Notes: a model not told the origin generated them from the sequence alone. A stretch of DNA of 64,000 nt from Mycolicibacterium sp. J2 (GCF_026240945.1 NZ_JAPFPY010000023.1:1-64000), one strand, 5' to 3'. Numbered from the stretch's first letter, positions 17,772 to 26,446 are shown. A program made the numbers and translations.

Positions 17772-18781
17772 CGGGCAGCCTTCTCGATCACCTGCACCCC
17801 ACCTCCGGACCCGGACACCACGTACAGGGTGCCCGACGCGTCGTCGAAGGCCAGGGTGTCGGGTTGCTGCACGGTCCTATAACGCACCTTCTCTACGGGT
17901 ATTCCGGTGCTCAGATCGTAACCAACGACGGTGTTGGTGGCCGTCTGTGACACCCAGGCCAGGCCGGTGGACCCGGCCAGGCCGTACGGCGCGTCGGGCA
18001 CCGGGTAGGCCTGCCGCAGGATCAGCGGCCCGGTGCCGTACACCAGCAGCGCGCCACCGCGGGTGTCGGCGACCAGCACCCGCCCGGCCCGGTCGGCGGC
18101 GATGGTGGTCGCCCCCTCACCCGCGCGCAACGCCTGCTCGGCCTTGGTGCCGTCCTCGTCCACCTCCGTCACCGAGGTTTGACCGCGGTCCAACACCACC
18201 ACCGAATTACCCTGCGCCGCAAGGCCGTCGACATGGGCGAAGCTCTTCAGCCGCGCGCTGACGGCGCTGGGGGAATCACCTGCCGCCAGGGTCAGCACGG
18301 CGCCGTCGGCGCTGCCGAGCACCAGGCGGCCATCGGCCCGCACGGCGATCGCGGTGAAGTCGGTGTCAGCCTCGCCGCTGACGTCCACCCGGGTGGCCGC
18401 GCCGGTGGCCAGCTCCACCCGCAGATACCCACCGCGGGTGGCCAGATAGGCCCGCCCCGCACCGTCACCGGCCAGCGCGCGGGCCGGTGACGGCAGCGTC
18501 ACGGTCCGGGGCTGCGCGCCGAACACGGTGAGCCGGTCGGCCGGTCCGAGCACGCTCAGAGCGGCGGTCTGCGGGTCGAACACCGCGGCCAGGCCGGGCG
18601 CCGGCAGCGGCCGGACGACGCCAGGGACGGCGCCGGTCGCCGGCGGTGAGACCGCGGCGGAGGCCGGCGTGATGGTGGGCGGTGGCGAATCCGCCGGGTT
18701 CTTTGAGCAACCCGCAGAGAACGTCACAACCAGGGCTAATGCGCAACTCAAGACGGAAAGCGCAGCGGATTTCGTGTGCAA
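17768..18781 (-). CDS. lppL: LppL-like beta-propeller lipoprotein
   Basis: The protein has a lipoprotein signal peptide ending in the lipobox FSAGC, then a Pro/Ala-rich linker and a series of about 40-residue blade-like repeats (ALAGDGAGRAYLAT, AIAVRADGRLVLG, TIAADRAGRVLVAD, TLAFDDASGTLYVVSG). This suggests a beta-propeller anchored on the outside of the membrane. By position it matches Rv2138. A TTG start at 18781 gives an ideal 24-residue signal peptide and has AGGAG 12 nt upstream; an ATG at 18844 would add 21 unlikely residues. The ligand is unknown. Confidence 0.78.
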   Translation of the reverse strand: MHTKSAALSVLSCALALVVTFSAGCSKNPADSPPPTITPASAAVSPPATGAVPGVVRPLPAPGLAAVFDPQTAALSVLGPADRLTVFGAQPRTVTLPSPARALAGDGAGRAYLATRGGYLRVELATGAATRVDVSGEADTDFTAIAVRADGRLVLGSADGAVLTLAAGDSPSAVSARLKSFAHVDGLAAQGNSVVVLDRGQTSVTEVDEDGTKAEQALRAGEGATTIAADRAGRVLVADTRGGALLVYGTGPLILRQAYPVPDAPYGLAGSTGLAWVSQTATNTVVGYDLSTGIPVEKVRYRTVQQPDTLAFDDASGTLYVVSGSGGGVQVIEKAAR

Positions 18782-18889
18782 AGCCCCGTTCGGCTCCTCT
18801 TTGCGTGATGAAGAATGTTTCGAATTCAATTTTCGGGCAAACATCGGTAAGGCCGAACGAGGTCGTCAATTTGGCGGTAGGGTGCCGCT

Positions 18890-19201
18890 ATGGCTCTCGT
18901 GCCGGACTTTCTGATTGACCATGAGTTTGCCATCGAGGACATCTCGACCGGCGTGCACGCAAGTGGTTTCGGCATGCTCGCAGGTGGCCGCAGTTTTTCC
19001 TTTCATGTGCAGGACCGTCAGTCGTTGGTGGTCGAGGTCTACCGGCCGGCCTTGAGCGGGCTGGTCCCGGTCGACGAGGACATCGTGGCGGTGGCCACCC
19101 ACAGCCTCGCCGATGTCGACCTCTTCGACGAACGCAGCCTGGCCGCCGCCGTCCGCGACGCCGTGGCGACCGCCGAGCCGGTGCAGCGCGGCGCACGCTG
19201 A
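18890..19201 (+). CDS. Conserved hypothetical protein, 103 residues
   Basis: A small soluble protein with mixed alpha/beta pattern (SFSFHVQDRQSLVVEVYRP). It shows no signal peptide, membrane segment or motif that I recognise. Codon use is normal for the genome. It is divergent from the lppL operon and precedes uppP by 27 bp. Probably a real gene because no longer frame competes on either strand, but no function can be offered. Confidence 0.6.
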   Translation: MALVPDFLIDHEFAIEDISTGVHASGFGMLAGGRSFSFHVQDRQSLVVEVYRPALSGLVPVDEDIVAVATHSLADVDLFDERSLAAAVRDAVATAEPVQRGAR

Positions 19202-19215
19202 CCACTGGCCCACGG

Positions 19216-19221
19216 TACGGT
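19216..19221 (+). promoter_or_regulatory. Probable -10 box of uppP (leaderless)
   Basis: TACGGT lies exactly 7 nt before the GTG start at 19229, the spacing expected for a leaderless mycobacterial transcript. No Shine-Dalgarno sequence precedes this start, which agrees with leaderless translation. No convincing -35 element is seen. Confidence 0.45.
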
Positions 19222-19228
19222 CGTCCGC

Positions 19229-20068
19229 GTGACTGACGTGTCGTGGCTGCAAGTGATCGTCTTGTCGATAGTCCAAGGCCTGACCGAGTTCCTACCGGTG
19301 TCGTCGTCCGGGCATCTCGCCATCGTGTCCGAGGCGTTCTTCGGCCAGGACGCGGGCGCGTCGTTCACGGCCGTCATCCAGATCGGCACCGAGATCGCGG
19401 TGCTCATCTACTTCGCGCGCGATATCGGCCGCATCCTCACCGCATGGTTCGGCGGACTGTTCGACGCCGGCCGCCGGACCGCCGACTACTGGCTGGGCTG
19501 GTGGGTGATCCTGGGCACCATCCCGATCGGTATCGCCGGGCTGGTGTTCAAGCACTACATCCGCGACGACATCCGCAACCTGTGGATCATCGCCACCGCG
19601 CTGGTGGTGTTCTCCGCGGTGATCGCCGCCGCAGAGTACTTCGGCAGGCAGACCCGCGAGATCACCCAGTTCACCTGGCGCGACAGCCTCATCGTCGGCA
19701 CCTCGCAGGCGCTGGCCCTGATCCCCGGCGTCTCCCGGTCCGGTGTCACCATCAGCGCGGGCCTGTTCCTCGGGCAGAAGCGCGAGGCCGCCGCCCGGTT
19801 CGGCTTTCTACTCGCCATCCCGGCGGTGCTGGCGTCGGGCCTGTTCTCGCTGCCCGACGCCTTCCACCCCGAGGGCGCCGGGCAGAGCGCAACCGGGCTG
19901 CAGCTCCTGGTGGGCACGGTGATCGCGTTCGTGGTCGGCTACGCGGCCATCGCCTGGTTCCTGAAATTCCTGGTCCGGCACAGCATGTACTGGTTCGTCG
20001 GCTACCGCGTCATCGTCGGCGTGACGGTGCTGATCCTGCTCGGCACCGGCGTGATCGGGGCCCAATGA
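19229..20068 (+). CDS. uppP: Undecaprenyl-diphosphatase (BacA family)
   Basis: A 279-residue integral membrane enzyme that removes a phosphate from undecaprenyl diphosphate, recycling the lipid carrier for peptidoglycan and arabinogalactan synthesis. Signature regions are EFLPVSSSGHL (about 19-29) and the second, inverted repeat motif GVSRSGVTISAG (about 169-180). Eight or so hydrophobic segments are visible. By position this is Rv2136c. The next gene starts in its stop codon (ATGA), implying coupling with the phosphatase. Confidence 0.95.
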   Translation: MTDVSWLQVIVLSIVQGLTEFLPVSSSGHLAIVSEAFFGQDAGASFTAVIQIGTEIAVLIYFARDIGRILTAWFGGLFDAGRRTADYWLGWWVILGTIPIGIAGLVFKHYIRDDIRNLWIIATALVVFSAVIAAAEYFGRQTREITQFTWRDSLIVGTSQALALIPGVSRSGVTISAGLFLGQKREAAARFGFLLAIPAVLASGLFSLPDAFHPEGAGQSATGLQLLVGTVIAFVVGYAAIAWFLKFLVRHSMYWFVGYRVIVGVTVLILLGTGVIGAQ

Positions 20069-20769
20069 CCGTCATCCTGCTGCGACACGGTCGGTCGACG
20101 TCCAACACCGCACACACGCTGGCCGGCCGCTCGGAGGGCGTCGACCTCGACGAGAAGGGCCGCGAACAGGCCGCCGCGGTGGTGGACCGGATCGGCGCCC
20201 TGCCGGTGAAGGCCATCGTGCGCTCACCACTGCTGCGCTGCGCCACCACCGTCGCGCCCCTGGCCGCTGCCCTGCAGATGGAGCCGACCGTCGACGAGCG
20301 CATCTCCGAGGTCGACTACGGTGCCTGGACCGGCCGCAAGATCGCCGACCTGGTCAAGGAACCGTTGTGGACGGTGGTGCAGCAGCAGCCCAGTGCGGCG
20401 GTGTTCCCCGACGGCGAGGGGCTGGCCCAGGTCCAAGCCAGGGCCGTCGCCGCCGTCCGGGAGCACGACCGCCGGCTGGCCGCCGAGCACGAAGGCGATG
20501 TGCTGTGGGTGGCCTGCACGCACGGCGATGTGATCAAGGCGGTCCTGGCCGACGCGCTGGGCACGCACCTGGACAGCTTTCAGCGCATCACCGCCGACCC
20601 CGCGTCGATGAGCGTGATCCGCTACACCGACACCCGGCCGTTCGTGCTGCACGTCAATCACACCGGCAACGGCCTGACCGCCGCGCTGACCCCCAAACCC
20701 GCGGGCGAGCCCGGCGCCGAGGCCGCCGCGCCCGCCACGGATGCGGTTGTCGGCGGCTCCACCGACTGA
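20065..20769 (+). CDS. Histidine phosphatase family protein (Rv2135c-like)
   Basis: A 234-residue member of the phosphoglycerate mutase-like superfamily. The phosphorylated His is in LLRHGRSTSN (His8), with Arg in SPLLRCATT, Glu in ISEVDYGAW and the second His in CTHGDVIKA. The C-terminal 35 residues are an Ala/Pro-rich tail. It overlaps uppP by 4 nt. Members of this family act as broad phosphatases; the substrate of this locus member is not settled. In the same order the M. tuberculosis gene is Rv2135c. Confidence 0.88.
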   Translation: MTVILLRHGRSTSNTAHTLAGRSEGVDLDEKGREQAAAVVDRIGALPVKAIVRSPLLRCATTVAPLAAALQMEPTVDERISEVDYGAWTGRKIADLVKEPLWTVVQQQPSAAVFPDGEGLAQVQARAVAAVREHDRRLAAEHEGDVLWVACTHGDVIKAVLADALGTHLDSFQRITADPASMSVIRYTDTRPFVLHVNHTGNGLTAALTPKPAGEPGAEAAAPATDAVVGGSTD

Positions 20770-20802
20770 CGCCTGGCCCGTACCGGTATTTTGAGAGGTG
20801 CC

Positions 20803-21390
20803 ATGGCACGCGCAATTCACGTCTTCCGCACACCCGACCGCTTCGTGGCCGGGACCGTCGGGCAGCCCGGGAACCGCACGTTCTACCTGCAGGCGGTGCA
20901 TGACAAGCGGGTGATCTCGGTGATGCTGGAAAAGCAACAGGTGGCCGTGCTCGCCGAGCGCATCTCGGCGCTGCTGGTCGAGATCAACCGCCGCTTCGGT
21001 ACCCCGATCCCGCCCGACACCGGTGAGGTGGACGACCTCAACCCGCTGGTCACCCCGGTGGACGTGGAGTTCCGGGTGGGCACCATGGGCCTGGGGTGGG
21101 ATTCCGAGGCGCAGACCGTGGTGGTCGAGTTGCTCGCGGTGTCCGAGACCGAGTTCGACGCGTCGGTGGTGCTCGACGATGCCGAGGACGGGCCCGACGC
21201 GGTGCGGGTGTTCCTCACGCCGGAGTCGGCGCGCGAATTCGCCAACCGGTCCAACCGGGTCATCTCCGCGGGCCGGCCGCCGTGCCCGCTGTGCGATGAA
21301 CCGCTCGACCCGGAAGGCCACATCTGTGTTCGCACCAACGGCTACCGGCGCGGGGCGTTCGGCGGAGCCGATGATGACATCGAATCCTGA
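20803..21390 (+). CDS. DUF3090 family protein (Rv2134c-like)
   Basis: The protein has 195 residues and ends in a probable zinc site, CPLCDEPLDPEGHIC (about 163-177). The body (FYLQAVHDKRVISVMLEKQQVAVLAERI) matches DUF3090, conserved in actinobacteria next to the SCO1664 family. A GAGAGG ribosome binding site favours the ATG at 20803 over the TTG at 20791. It overlaps the next gene by 20 bp, so the two are likely co-translated. Function unknown. Confidence 0.85.
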   Translation: MARAIHVFRTPDRFVAGTVGQPGNRTFYLQAVHDKRVISVMLEKQQVAVLAERISALLVEINRRFGTPIPPDTGEVDDLNPLVTPVDVEFRVGTMGLGWDSEAQTVVVELLAVSETEFDASVVLDDAEDGPDAVRVFLTPESAREFANRSNRVISAGRPPCPLCDEPLDPEGHICVRTNGYRRGAFGGADDDIES

Positions 21391-22225
21391 GCGGGAGCGG
21401 GTGCACCGGGTTCTCACGCACGGCGACCTGACCGTCATCGGACGGATCCGTTCGGCCAGCAACGCGACGTTCCTGTGCGAGGCCCGGCTCAAGGACGGAC
21501 TCGAGGACCTCCAGGAACACTGCGTGTACAAACCGGTCGCCGGCGAGGCGCCGCTCTGGGATTTCCCCGACGGCACTCTGGCCGGACGCGAATTCGCCGC
21601 ATACCTGGTATCCGCCGCCCTTGGCTGGAATGTGGTGCCCTACACCATCATTCGCGACGGGCCAGCCGGCCCCGGCATGGTGCAACGCTGGGTGGACCAA
21701 CCCGGTGACGCGTTATCGGAGCAGGACCCCGCCGAACCCGAGCCCACCGGACCGGATTTGGTCGACCTGGTGCCCGCCGGGCAGCTGCCGCAGGGCTACC
21801 TGCCGATCCTGCAGGCCTACGACTACGCCGGCGACGAGGTCACCCTGGTGCATGCCGATGACGAACGGCTGCGCCGGATGGCAGTCTTCGATGTGGTGAT
21901 CAACAACGCCGACCGCAAGGGTGGCCACATCCTGGCCGGCGTGGACGGCGGCGTGTACGGCGTCGACCACGGGGTGAGCCTGCACGCCGAGGACAAGTTG
22001 CGCACCGTGTTGTGGGGCTGGGCGGGCAAACCGGTCGAGGATGGCAACCTGGCCGCCATCGCACGGTTGCGGGAACAGCTCGACACCGAGTTGGGCGCAC
22101 AACTGCGTGAGCACATCACCGGTCGCGAAGTTGCCGCCTTGCGATCGAGAATTGTTGCGCTACTTGATAATCCGGTGATGCCGACGCCCGATCGACACCG
22201 GCCCATCCCGTGGCCGGCGTTCTAG
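21371..22225 (+). CDS. SCO1664 family protein (PI3/4-kinase-like fold)
   Basis: A 284-residue protein. HCVYKPVAGEAPLWDFP resembles a nucleotide-binding Lys region, and FDVVINNADRKGGHIL followed by YGVDHGVSLH resembles the catalytic loop and DxG of PI3/4-kinase-like or HipA-like enzymes. This is the SCO1664 family, always next to DUF3090. The target is unknown. Start at ATG 21371 or 21374, with GGAG upstream. The stop TAG shares its last base with a GTG start of cysQ. Confidence 0.8.
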   Translation: MMTSNPERERVHRVLTHGDLTVIGRIRSASNATFLCEARLKDGLEDLQEHCVYKPVAGEAPLWDFPDGTLAGREFAAYLVSAALGWNVVPYTIIRDGPAGPGMVQRWVDQPGDALSEQDPAEPEPTGPDLVDLVPAGQLPQGYLPILQAYDYAGDEVTLVHADDERLRRMAVFDVVINNADRKGGHILAGVDGGVYGVDHGVSLHAEDKLRTVLWGWAGKPVEDGNLAAIARLREQLDTELGAQLREHITGREVAALRSRIVALLDNPVMPTPDRHRPIPWPAF

Positions 22226-23115
22226 TGGGGTCCACCGAGCTCACCGATGCCGACGTCGCCGCGACCGTTGCGGCCGAGGCCGGCCGACTGCTGCTCGCGG
22301 TGCGCGACGAGGTCGGCTTCTACGATCCGTACGACCTCGGTGATGCCGGGGACCGCCGGGCCAATGCGCTGATCCTGCGGCGGCTGCGGGAACTGCGCCC
22401 GAACGATCCGGTGCTCTCCGAGGAGGCCACCGACGACCTGTCGCGCGTCCATGCCGACCGGGTGTGGATCGTGGACCCGGTGGACGGCACCCGCGAATTC
22501 TCGCTGCCGGGGCGAGTGGACTGGGCGGTGCACATCGCCCTGTGGCAGCGGGCCGGAGCCGCTCCGGCGGCGACATCAGACACCGGAGCCGCTCCGGCGG
22601 TGACATCAGACACCGGAGCCGCTCCGGCGGCGACATCGGATACCGCGCCCGCAGCCGGTGCTGCGGCAACCGGCACCGGCTCCGCCGGTGCCATCACAGA
22701 CGCGGCGGTGGCCCTGCCGGCCATCGGGCAGGTCTACCGCACCGACACCGTCACCCCGCCGCCCCCGCGCACCGACGGACCGATTCGCATCACTGCCAGC
22801 ACGTACCGACCCCCCGCGGTGCTGTGGTGGCTGCGCGATCATCTCGACATCGAGCTGGTGCGGATCGGCTCGGCCGGCGCCAAGGCGATGGCGGTGGTGC
22901 GCGGCGACGTGGACGCCTATATCCACGCCGGCGGGCAGTGGGAATGGGACTCGGCCGCACCGGCGGGCGTCGTCCAAGCCGCCGGCCTGCACGCCACCAG
23001 GCTGGCGGGGGACCCGCTGGTGTACAACCGCCGCGATCCGTACCTGCCCGATCTGCTGATGTGCCGGCCGGAACTGGCCGGGATCCTGCTGGACACCATC
23101 AGATCCGCGCACTGA
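22225..23115 (+). CDS. cysQ: 3'(2'),5'-bisphosphate nucleotidase
   Basis: An inositol-monophosphatase-fold enzyme that hydrolyses PAP(S) in sulfate assimilation. Magnesium-site motifs are LSEEATDD (about 65-72), WIVDPVDGTREFS (about 80-92) and QWEWDSAAPAGV (about 238-249). A low-complexity insert of about 40 residues, made of three copies of a 10-residue unit (AAPAATSDTG type), lies in a loop between WAVHIALWQRA and AITDAAVALP, regions that are nearly adjacent in the M. tuberculosis enzyme. GTG 22210 is an alternative start. It is the last gene of the uppP-cysQ run, before mshC. Confidence 0.92.
   Translation: MGSTELTDADVAATVAAEAGRLLLAVRDEVGFYDPYDLGDAGDRRANALILRRLRELRPNDPVLSEEATDDLSRVHADRVWIVDPVDGTREFSLPGRVDWAVHIALWQRAGAAPAATSDTGAAPAVTSDTGAAPAATSDTAPAAGAAATGTGSAGAITDAAVALPAIGQVYRTDTVTPPPPRTDGPIRITASTYRPPAVLWWLRDHLDIELVRIGSAGAKAMAVVRGDVDAYIHAGGQWEWDSAAPAGVVQAAGLHATRLAGDPLVYNRRDPYLPDLLMCRPELAGILLDTIRSAH
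22555..22644 (+). repeat. Three tandem 30-bp repeats within cysQ
   Basis: Units at 22555-22584, 22585-22614 and 22615-22644 begin GGAGCCGCTCCGGCGG and differ at only a few bases. Each codes for 10 residues, so copy-number change keeps the frame. Near-identity of the units indicates recent expansion. Confidence 0.9.
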
Positions 23116-23194
23116 TCCGGGAATCAAATGCCCACCGATGTTGTCGCTACTCGGTGAGTACGGGCCGACGGGAGAGCACGCTGACCGCACACCT

Positions 23195-23200
23195 TAGAGT
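23195..23200 (+). promoter_or_regulatory. Probable -10 box of mshC (leaderless)
   Basis: TAGAGT is followed by 7 nt and then the ATG at 23208. The same hexamer and spacing occur before the AbiEi-like gene at 719-732. No ribosome binding site is present upstream of this ATG. Confidence 0.5.
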
Positions 23201-23207
23201 CGACGCC

Positions 23208-24446
23208 ATGCAGTCGTGGCCGGCGCCGACCGTTCCCAAGTTGCCCGGTACGGGCGTGCCGTTGCGGCTCTTCGACACCGCCGATCGCCAGGTGCGTCCG
23301 GTGTCGGCGGGGGAGACCGCCACCATGTATGTCTGTGGGATCACGCCCTACGACGCAACACATCTCGGGCATGCGGCCACCTATTTCACCTTCGACCTGG
23401 TCTACCGGTTGTGGCTGGACGCCGGCCTCGGCGTGCACTACGTGCAGAACGTCACCGATGTCGACGACCCGCTGTTCGAACGGGCCGCCCTCGACGGCAT
23501 CGGTTGGCGCGAACTGGGGGACCGTGAGACGCAGCTGTTCCGCGAGGACATGACCGCGTTACGGGTGCTGCCGCCGCGGGATTACGTCGCCGCGACCGAC
23601 ACCGTCGGCGAGGTCGTCGAGCTGGTGGAGAAACTGCTGGCCTCGGGCGCGGCCTACGTCGTCGACGACGCCGAGTACCGCGACATCTATTTCCGCGCCG
23701 ACGCCACCGAACAGTTCGGCTATGAATCCGGGTACGACCGGGACACCATGCTGCGCTTCTTCGCCGAACGCGGCGGTGACCCGGACCGGTCCGGCAAGGT
23801 CGACCCGCTGGACGCCCTGCTGTGGCGGGCCCAGCGCCCCGACGAACCGAGCTGGCCGGCCTCGTTCGGTCCGGGCCGGCCCGGCTGGCACATCGAGTGC
23901 GCCGCAATCGCGCTGAACCGCATCGGCAGTGGATTCGACGTCCAAGGCGGCGGGTCGGACCTGATCTTCCCGCACCACGAGTTCTCCGCCGCGCACGCCG
24001 AATCGGTGACGGGGGAGCGCAGATTCGCCAGGCACTACGTGCACAGCGGCATGATCGGCTGGGACGGGCACAAGATGAGCAAGAGCCGCGGCAACCTGGT
24101 GCTGGTGTCGCGGCTGCGTGCCGACGGGGTCGACCCGGCGGCAGTGCGGCTGGGGCTGTTCGCCGGGCACTATCGGGCGGACCGGTTCTGGAGCACCGAG
24201 GTCCTCGACGAGGCGCAGTCCAGGCTGGCCCGGTGGCGGCAGGCCACGGCACTGCCCGCGGGTCCGGATGCCACCGATGTGCTCAGCCGAGTAAGGCGCT
24301 ACCTCGCCGATGACCTCGACACTCCGAAAGCCCTTGCCGCCCTGGATGGTTGGGCTACCGACGCATTGACCTATGGCGGCGCCGACCCGAGCGCACCTCG
24401 ACTGGTGGCCGATATCGCCGACGCCTTGCTCGGAGTTGCCCTCTAA
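23208..24446 (+). CDS. mshC: L-cysteine:1D-myo-inosityl 2-amino-2-deoxy-alpha-D-glucopyranoside ligase
   Basis: The 412-residue enzyme joins cysteine to GlcN-inositol in mycothiol synthesis, using ATP. It is derived from class I cysteinyl-tRNA synthetase: TPYDATHLGHA (HIGH-type motif, about 43-53) and GHKMSKSRGN (about 287-296) are present, with zinc ligands around C45, C228-type and HH. The shorter C-terminus and the location after cysQ (Rv2131c-Rv2130c order) mark it as MshC rather than CysS. The ATG at 23208 is chosen from a longer open frame because of the family N-terminus and the leaderless promoter. Confidence 0.93.
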   Translation: MQSWPAPTVPKLPGTGVPLRLFDTADRQVRPVSAGETATMYVCGITPYDATHLGHAATYFTFDLVYRLWLDAGLGVHYVQNVTDVDDPLFERAALDGIGWRELGDRETQLFREDMTALRVLPPRDYVAATDTVGEVVELVEKLLASGAAYVVDDAEYRDIYFRADATEQFGYESGYDRDTMLRFFAERGGDPDRSGKVDPLDALLWRAQRPDEPSWPASFGPGRPGWHIECAAIALNRIGSGFDVQGGGSDLIFPHHEFSAAHAESVTGERRFARHYVHSGMIGWDGHKMSKSRGNLVLVSRLRADGVDPAAVRLGLFAGHYRADRFWSTEVLDEAQSRLARWRQATALPAGPDATDVLSRVRRYLADDLDTPKALAALDGWATDALTYGGADPSAPRLVADIADALLGVAL

Positions 24447-24473
24447 CCCGTTCCCGTGACCGGAGGTACCGGG

Positions 24474-24479
24474 TACCTT
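24474..24479 (+). promoter_or_regulatory. Probable -10 box of the SDR gene (leaderless)
   Basis: TACCTT sits 7 nt before the ATG at 24487. This supports ATG 24487 over the in-frame TTG at 24478, which would lie upstream of the transcription start. Confidence 0.4.
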
Positions 24480-24486
24480 GGACGGC

Positions 24487-25377
24487 ATGTCCGCAAGGTA
24501 TGCCGTCGACGGCAAGGTCGTGTTCATCACCGGGGGCGCCCGCGGCGTCGGCGCCGAGGTCGCCCGCCGGCTGCGGGCCAAGGGGGCCCGACTGGTGCTC
24601 ACCGACCTCGACGAGGCCCCGCTGGCCGAGCTGGCCGCCGAGCTCGGCGGGGCCGACCATGTGCTCACCGCCCTCGCCGACGTGCGGGACCTACCGGCCA
24701 TGCAGCGCGCCGCGGACGCGGCCGTGCAGCGGTTCGGCGGTATCGACATCGTGCTGGCCAACGCCGGCATCGCCAGCTTCGGGTCGGTGCTCCAGGTGGA
24801 CCCCGAGGCGTTCAAACGCGTCATCGACGTCAACGTGGTCGGGGTGTTCAACACCGTGCGGGCCACGCTCCCTGCGGTGATCGCCCGCCGCGGTTATGTC
24901 CTGGTGGTGTCCTCGCTGGCGGCGTTCACCTCGTCACCGGGGCTGTCGGCCTATCACGCCTCCAAGGCCGGCGCCGAGTACTTCGCGAACACCCTGCGGC
25001 TTGAGGTCGCCCATCTCGGGGTGGACGTCGGGTCGGCACACATGAGTTGGATCGACACCCCGCTGGTGCAGGACGCCAAGGCTGACCTGTCGGCGTTCCG
25101 GGAGATGCTGTCCAAGCTGCCGACGCCGCTGAATCGCACGACCACCGTGGCGGCCTGCGGCGCCGCGTTCGTCAAGGGCATCGAGGGCCGCCGCAAGCGC
25201 ATCTACTGCCCGGGCTGGGTCGGCGCGTTCCGCTGGATCCGACCGGTGGTGCCCACCGAGGTGGCCGAACGCGATATCCGCAAGATCACCCCGCAGCTGT
25301 TGCCCAAGCTGGACGCCGAGGTCGCCGCGCTGGGCCGGTCGCTGAGCGCGCGCACCGAGGCGCTGGAGAAAAACTGA
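24487..25377 (+). CDS. Short-chain dehydrogenase/reductase (Rv2129c-like)
   Basis: A 296-residue Rossmann oxidoreductase. The nucleotide-binding motif is TGGARGVGAEVARRL (about 14-28), with NAG in VLANAGIAS and the catalytic Tyr/Lys in SAYHASKAG (about 155-163). The catalytic Ser is in VVSSLA. A C-terminal extension of about 50 residues carries RRKRIYCPGWVGAFRWIRPVVP, seen in steroid/fatty alcohol-type mycobacterial SDRs. The substrate is not known. It is convergent with the PAC2 gene across a tandem palindromic repeat. Confidence 0.88.
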   Translation: MSARYAVDGKVVFITGGARGVGAEVARRLRAKGARLVLTDLDEAPLAELAAELGGADHVLTALADVRDLPAMQRAADAAVQRFGGIDIVLANAGIASFGSVLQVDPEAFKRVIDVNVVGVFNTVRATLPAVIARRGYVLVVSSLAAFTSSPGLSAYHASKAGAEYFANTLRLEVAHLGVDVGSAHMSWIDTPLVQDAKADLSAFREMLSKLPTPLNRTTTVAACGAAFVKGIEGRRKRIYCPGWVGAFRWIRPVVPTEVAERDIRKITPQLLPKLDAEVAALGRSLSARTEALEKN

Positions 25378-25414
25378 CGGCCGCTGTACCCGCCGGCTCG
25401 GCCTACCGGCCTCG

Positions 25415-25518
25415 CCTGATGTAGCCGCTCAGCGGCCGCGCCTGATGTGGCCGCTCAGCGGCCGTGCCTGATGTGGCCGCTCAGCGGCCGTGCCTGATGT
25501 GGCCGCTCAGCGGCCGCG
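25415..25518. repeat. Four tandem 26-bp repeats with an internal 15-bp palindrome
   Basis: Units at 25415-25440, 25441-25466, 25467-25492 and 25493-25518 follow the consensus CCTGATGTGGCCGCTCAGCG plus GCCGYG. Each contains the palindrome GGCCGCTCAGCGGCC (one central base), able to form a 7-bp GC-rich stem. The last unit includes the stop codon of the PAC2 gene. Lying between two convergent stops, the hairpins may act as a bidirectional transcription terminator or RNA stabiliser; that role is inferred. Confidence 0.85.
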
Positions 25519-26364
25519 CCTGCGCAGGTAGCGCTCGAACTCGGCGGCCAGCGCGTCGCCGTCGATCTTGCCGAGCGCCTCGTTCATATCGACCTCGGCA
25601 TCCCCGCGTTCCTCCAGGGATTGCACGTATTCGGCGATCTCCTCGTCCTCGGCCGTCATCTCGGTGACCGCCTGCTCCCACTCCTCGGCCTGGGTCACCA
25701 GATCGCCCAGCGGCACCTCGATGTCGAGCACATCCTCGACGCGGCGCAGCAGCGCGACGGTCGCCTTCGGGTTGGGCGGTTGCGAGACGTAATGAGGCAC
25801 CGCGGCCCAGAACGTCACCGCCGGGATGCCGGCCTGCACGCAGGCGTCCTGGAACACTCCGGCGATGCCGGTGGGGCCCTCGTACCGGGTTTCCTCCAGG
25901 CCGAAGAACTTCGCCGAATCGGCGGAGTAGGCCGCCCCGGACACCGGCACCGGCCGGGTGTGCGGCGTATCGGCCAGTAACGCGCCCAGGATCACCACGG
26001 TGTCGACGTTGAGTTTGTCGGCGATCGCCAGCAGCTCCGCGCAGAAGGTGCGCCAGCGCATATTGGGTTCCACCCCGTGCATCAGCACGATATCGCGGTC
26101 ACTTCCCGGTGGTCGGCAGTGCGATATCCGCATCGACGGCCAGACCAGCTCCCGGGTGACACCGTCCACCTGGCGGATCACCGGACGATTGACCTGGTAG
26201 TCGTAGTACGCCTCGTCGTCGATCTCGACGATCGTCTCGGCTTCCCACATCGCGTCCAGGTGTTCCAGTGCGTCACTGGCGGCATCACCCGCATCGTTCC
26301 AGCCTTCGAAGGCCGCGACGATGATGGTGTTGCGCAGATCGGGCAGGCCATCCGACGGGGTCAC
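25507..26364 (-). CDS. PAC2 family protein (Rv2125-like)
   Basis: A 285-residue cytosolic protein of the PAC2 (proteasome assembly chaperone 2-like) fold. Family segments are VAAFEGWNDAGDAASDAL (start), VLMHGVEPNMRW, VVILGALLADTPHTRPVPV and GIPAVTFWAAVPHYVSQPPNPKA. Function in bacteria is unsettled. A C-terminal acidic helix rich in Glu precedes the basic end YLRRRGR. The final codons and stop are part of a 26-bp tandem repeat. Confidence 0.88.
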   Translation of the reverse strand: MTPSDGLPDLRNTIIVAAFEGWNDAGDAASDALEHLDAMWEAETIVEIDDEAYYDYQVNRPVIRQVDGVTRELVWPSMRISHCRPPGSDRDIVLMHGVEPNMRWRTFCAELLAIADKLNVDTVVILGALLADTPHTRPVPVSGAAYSADSAKFFGLEETRYEGPTGIAGVFQDACVQAGIPAVTFWAAVPHYVSQPPNPKATVALLRRVEDVLDIEVPLGDLVTQAEEWEQAVTEMTAEDEEIAEYVQSLEERGDAEVDMNEALGKIDGDALAAEFERYLRRRGR

Positions 26365-26446
26365 ACCTTCAGCGTAAGCCCTGCATCGGGCGCAGGAGCG
26401 GCATCGCCCCGCCGGTGCGTTGGGCCAGACGGACTACTCTGTTCGT

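Noticed and set aside
19243..20064. Upstream extension of the histidine phosphatase frame through uppP
   Set aside because: It is an out-of-frame Arg/His-rich reading of uppP; the ATG at 20065 overlaps the uppP stop and begins the family motif.
22464..23207. Upstream extension of the mshC frame through cysQ
   Set aside because: Out-of-frame reading of cysQ; MshC homology starts at the ATG at 23208, where a leaderless promoter is seen.
25415..25518. CRISPR array
   Set aside because: The 26-bp units are directly adjacent with no spacers.
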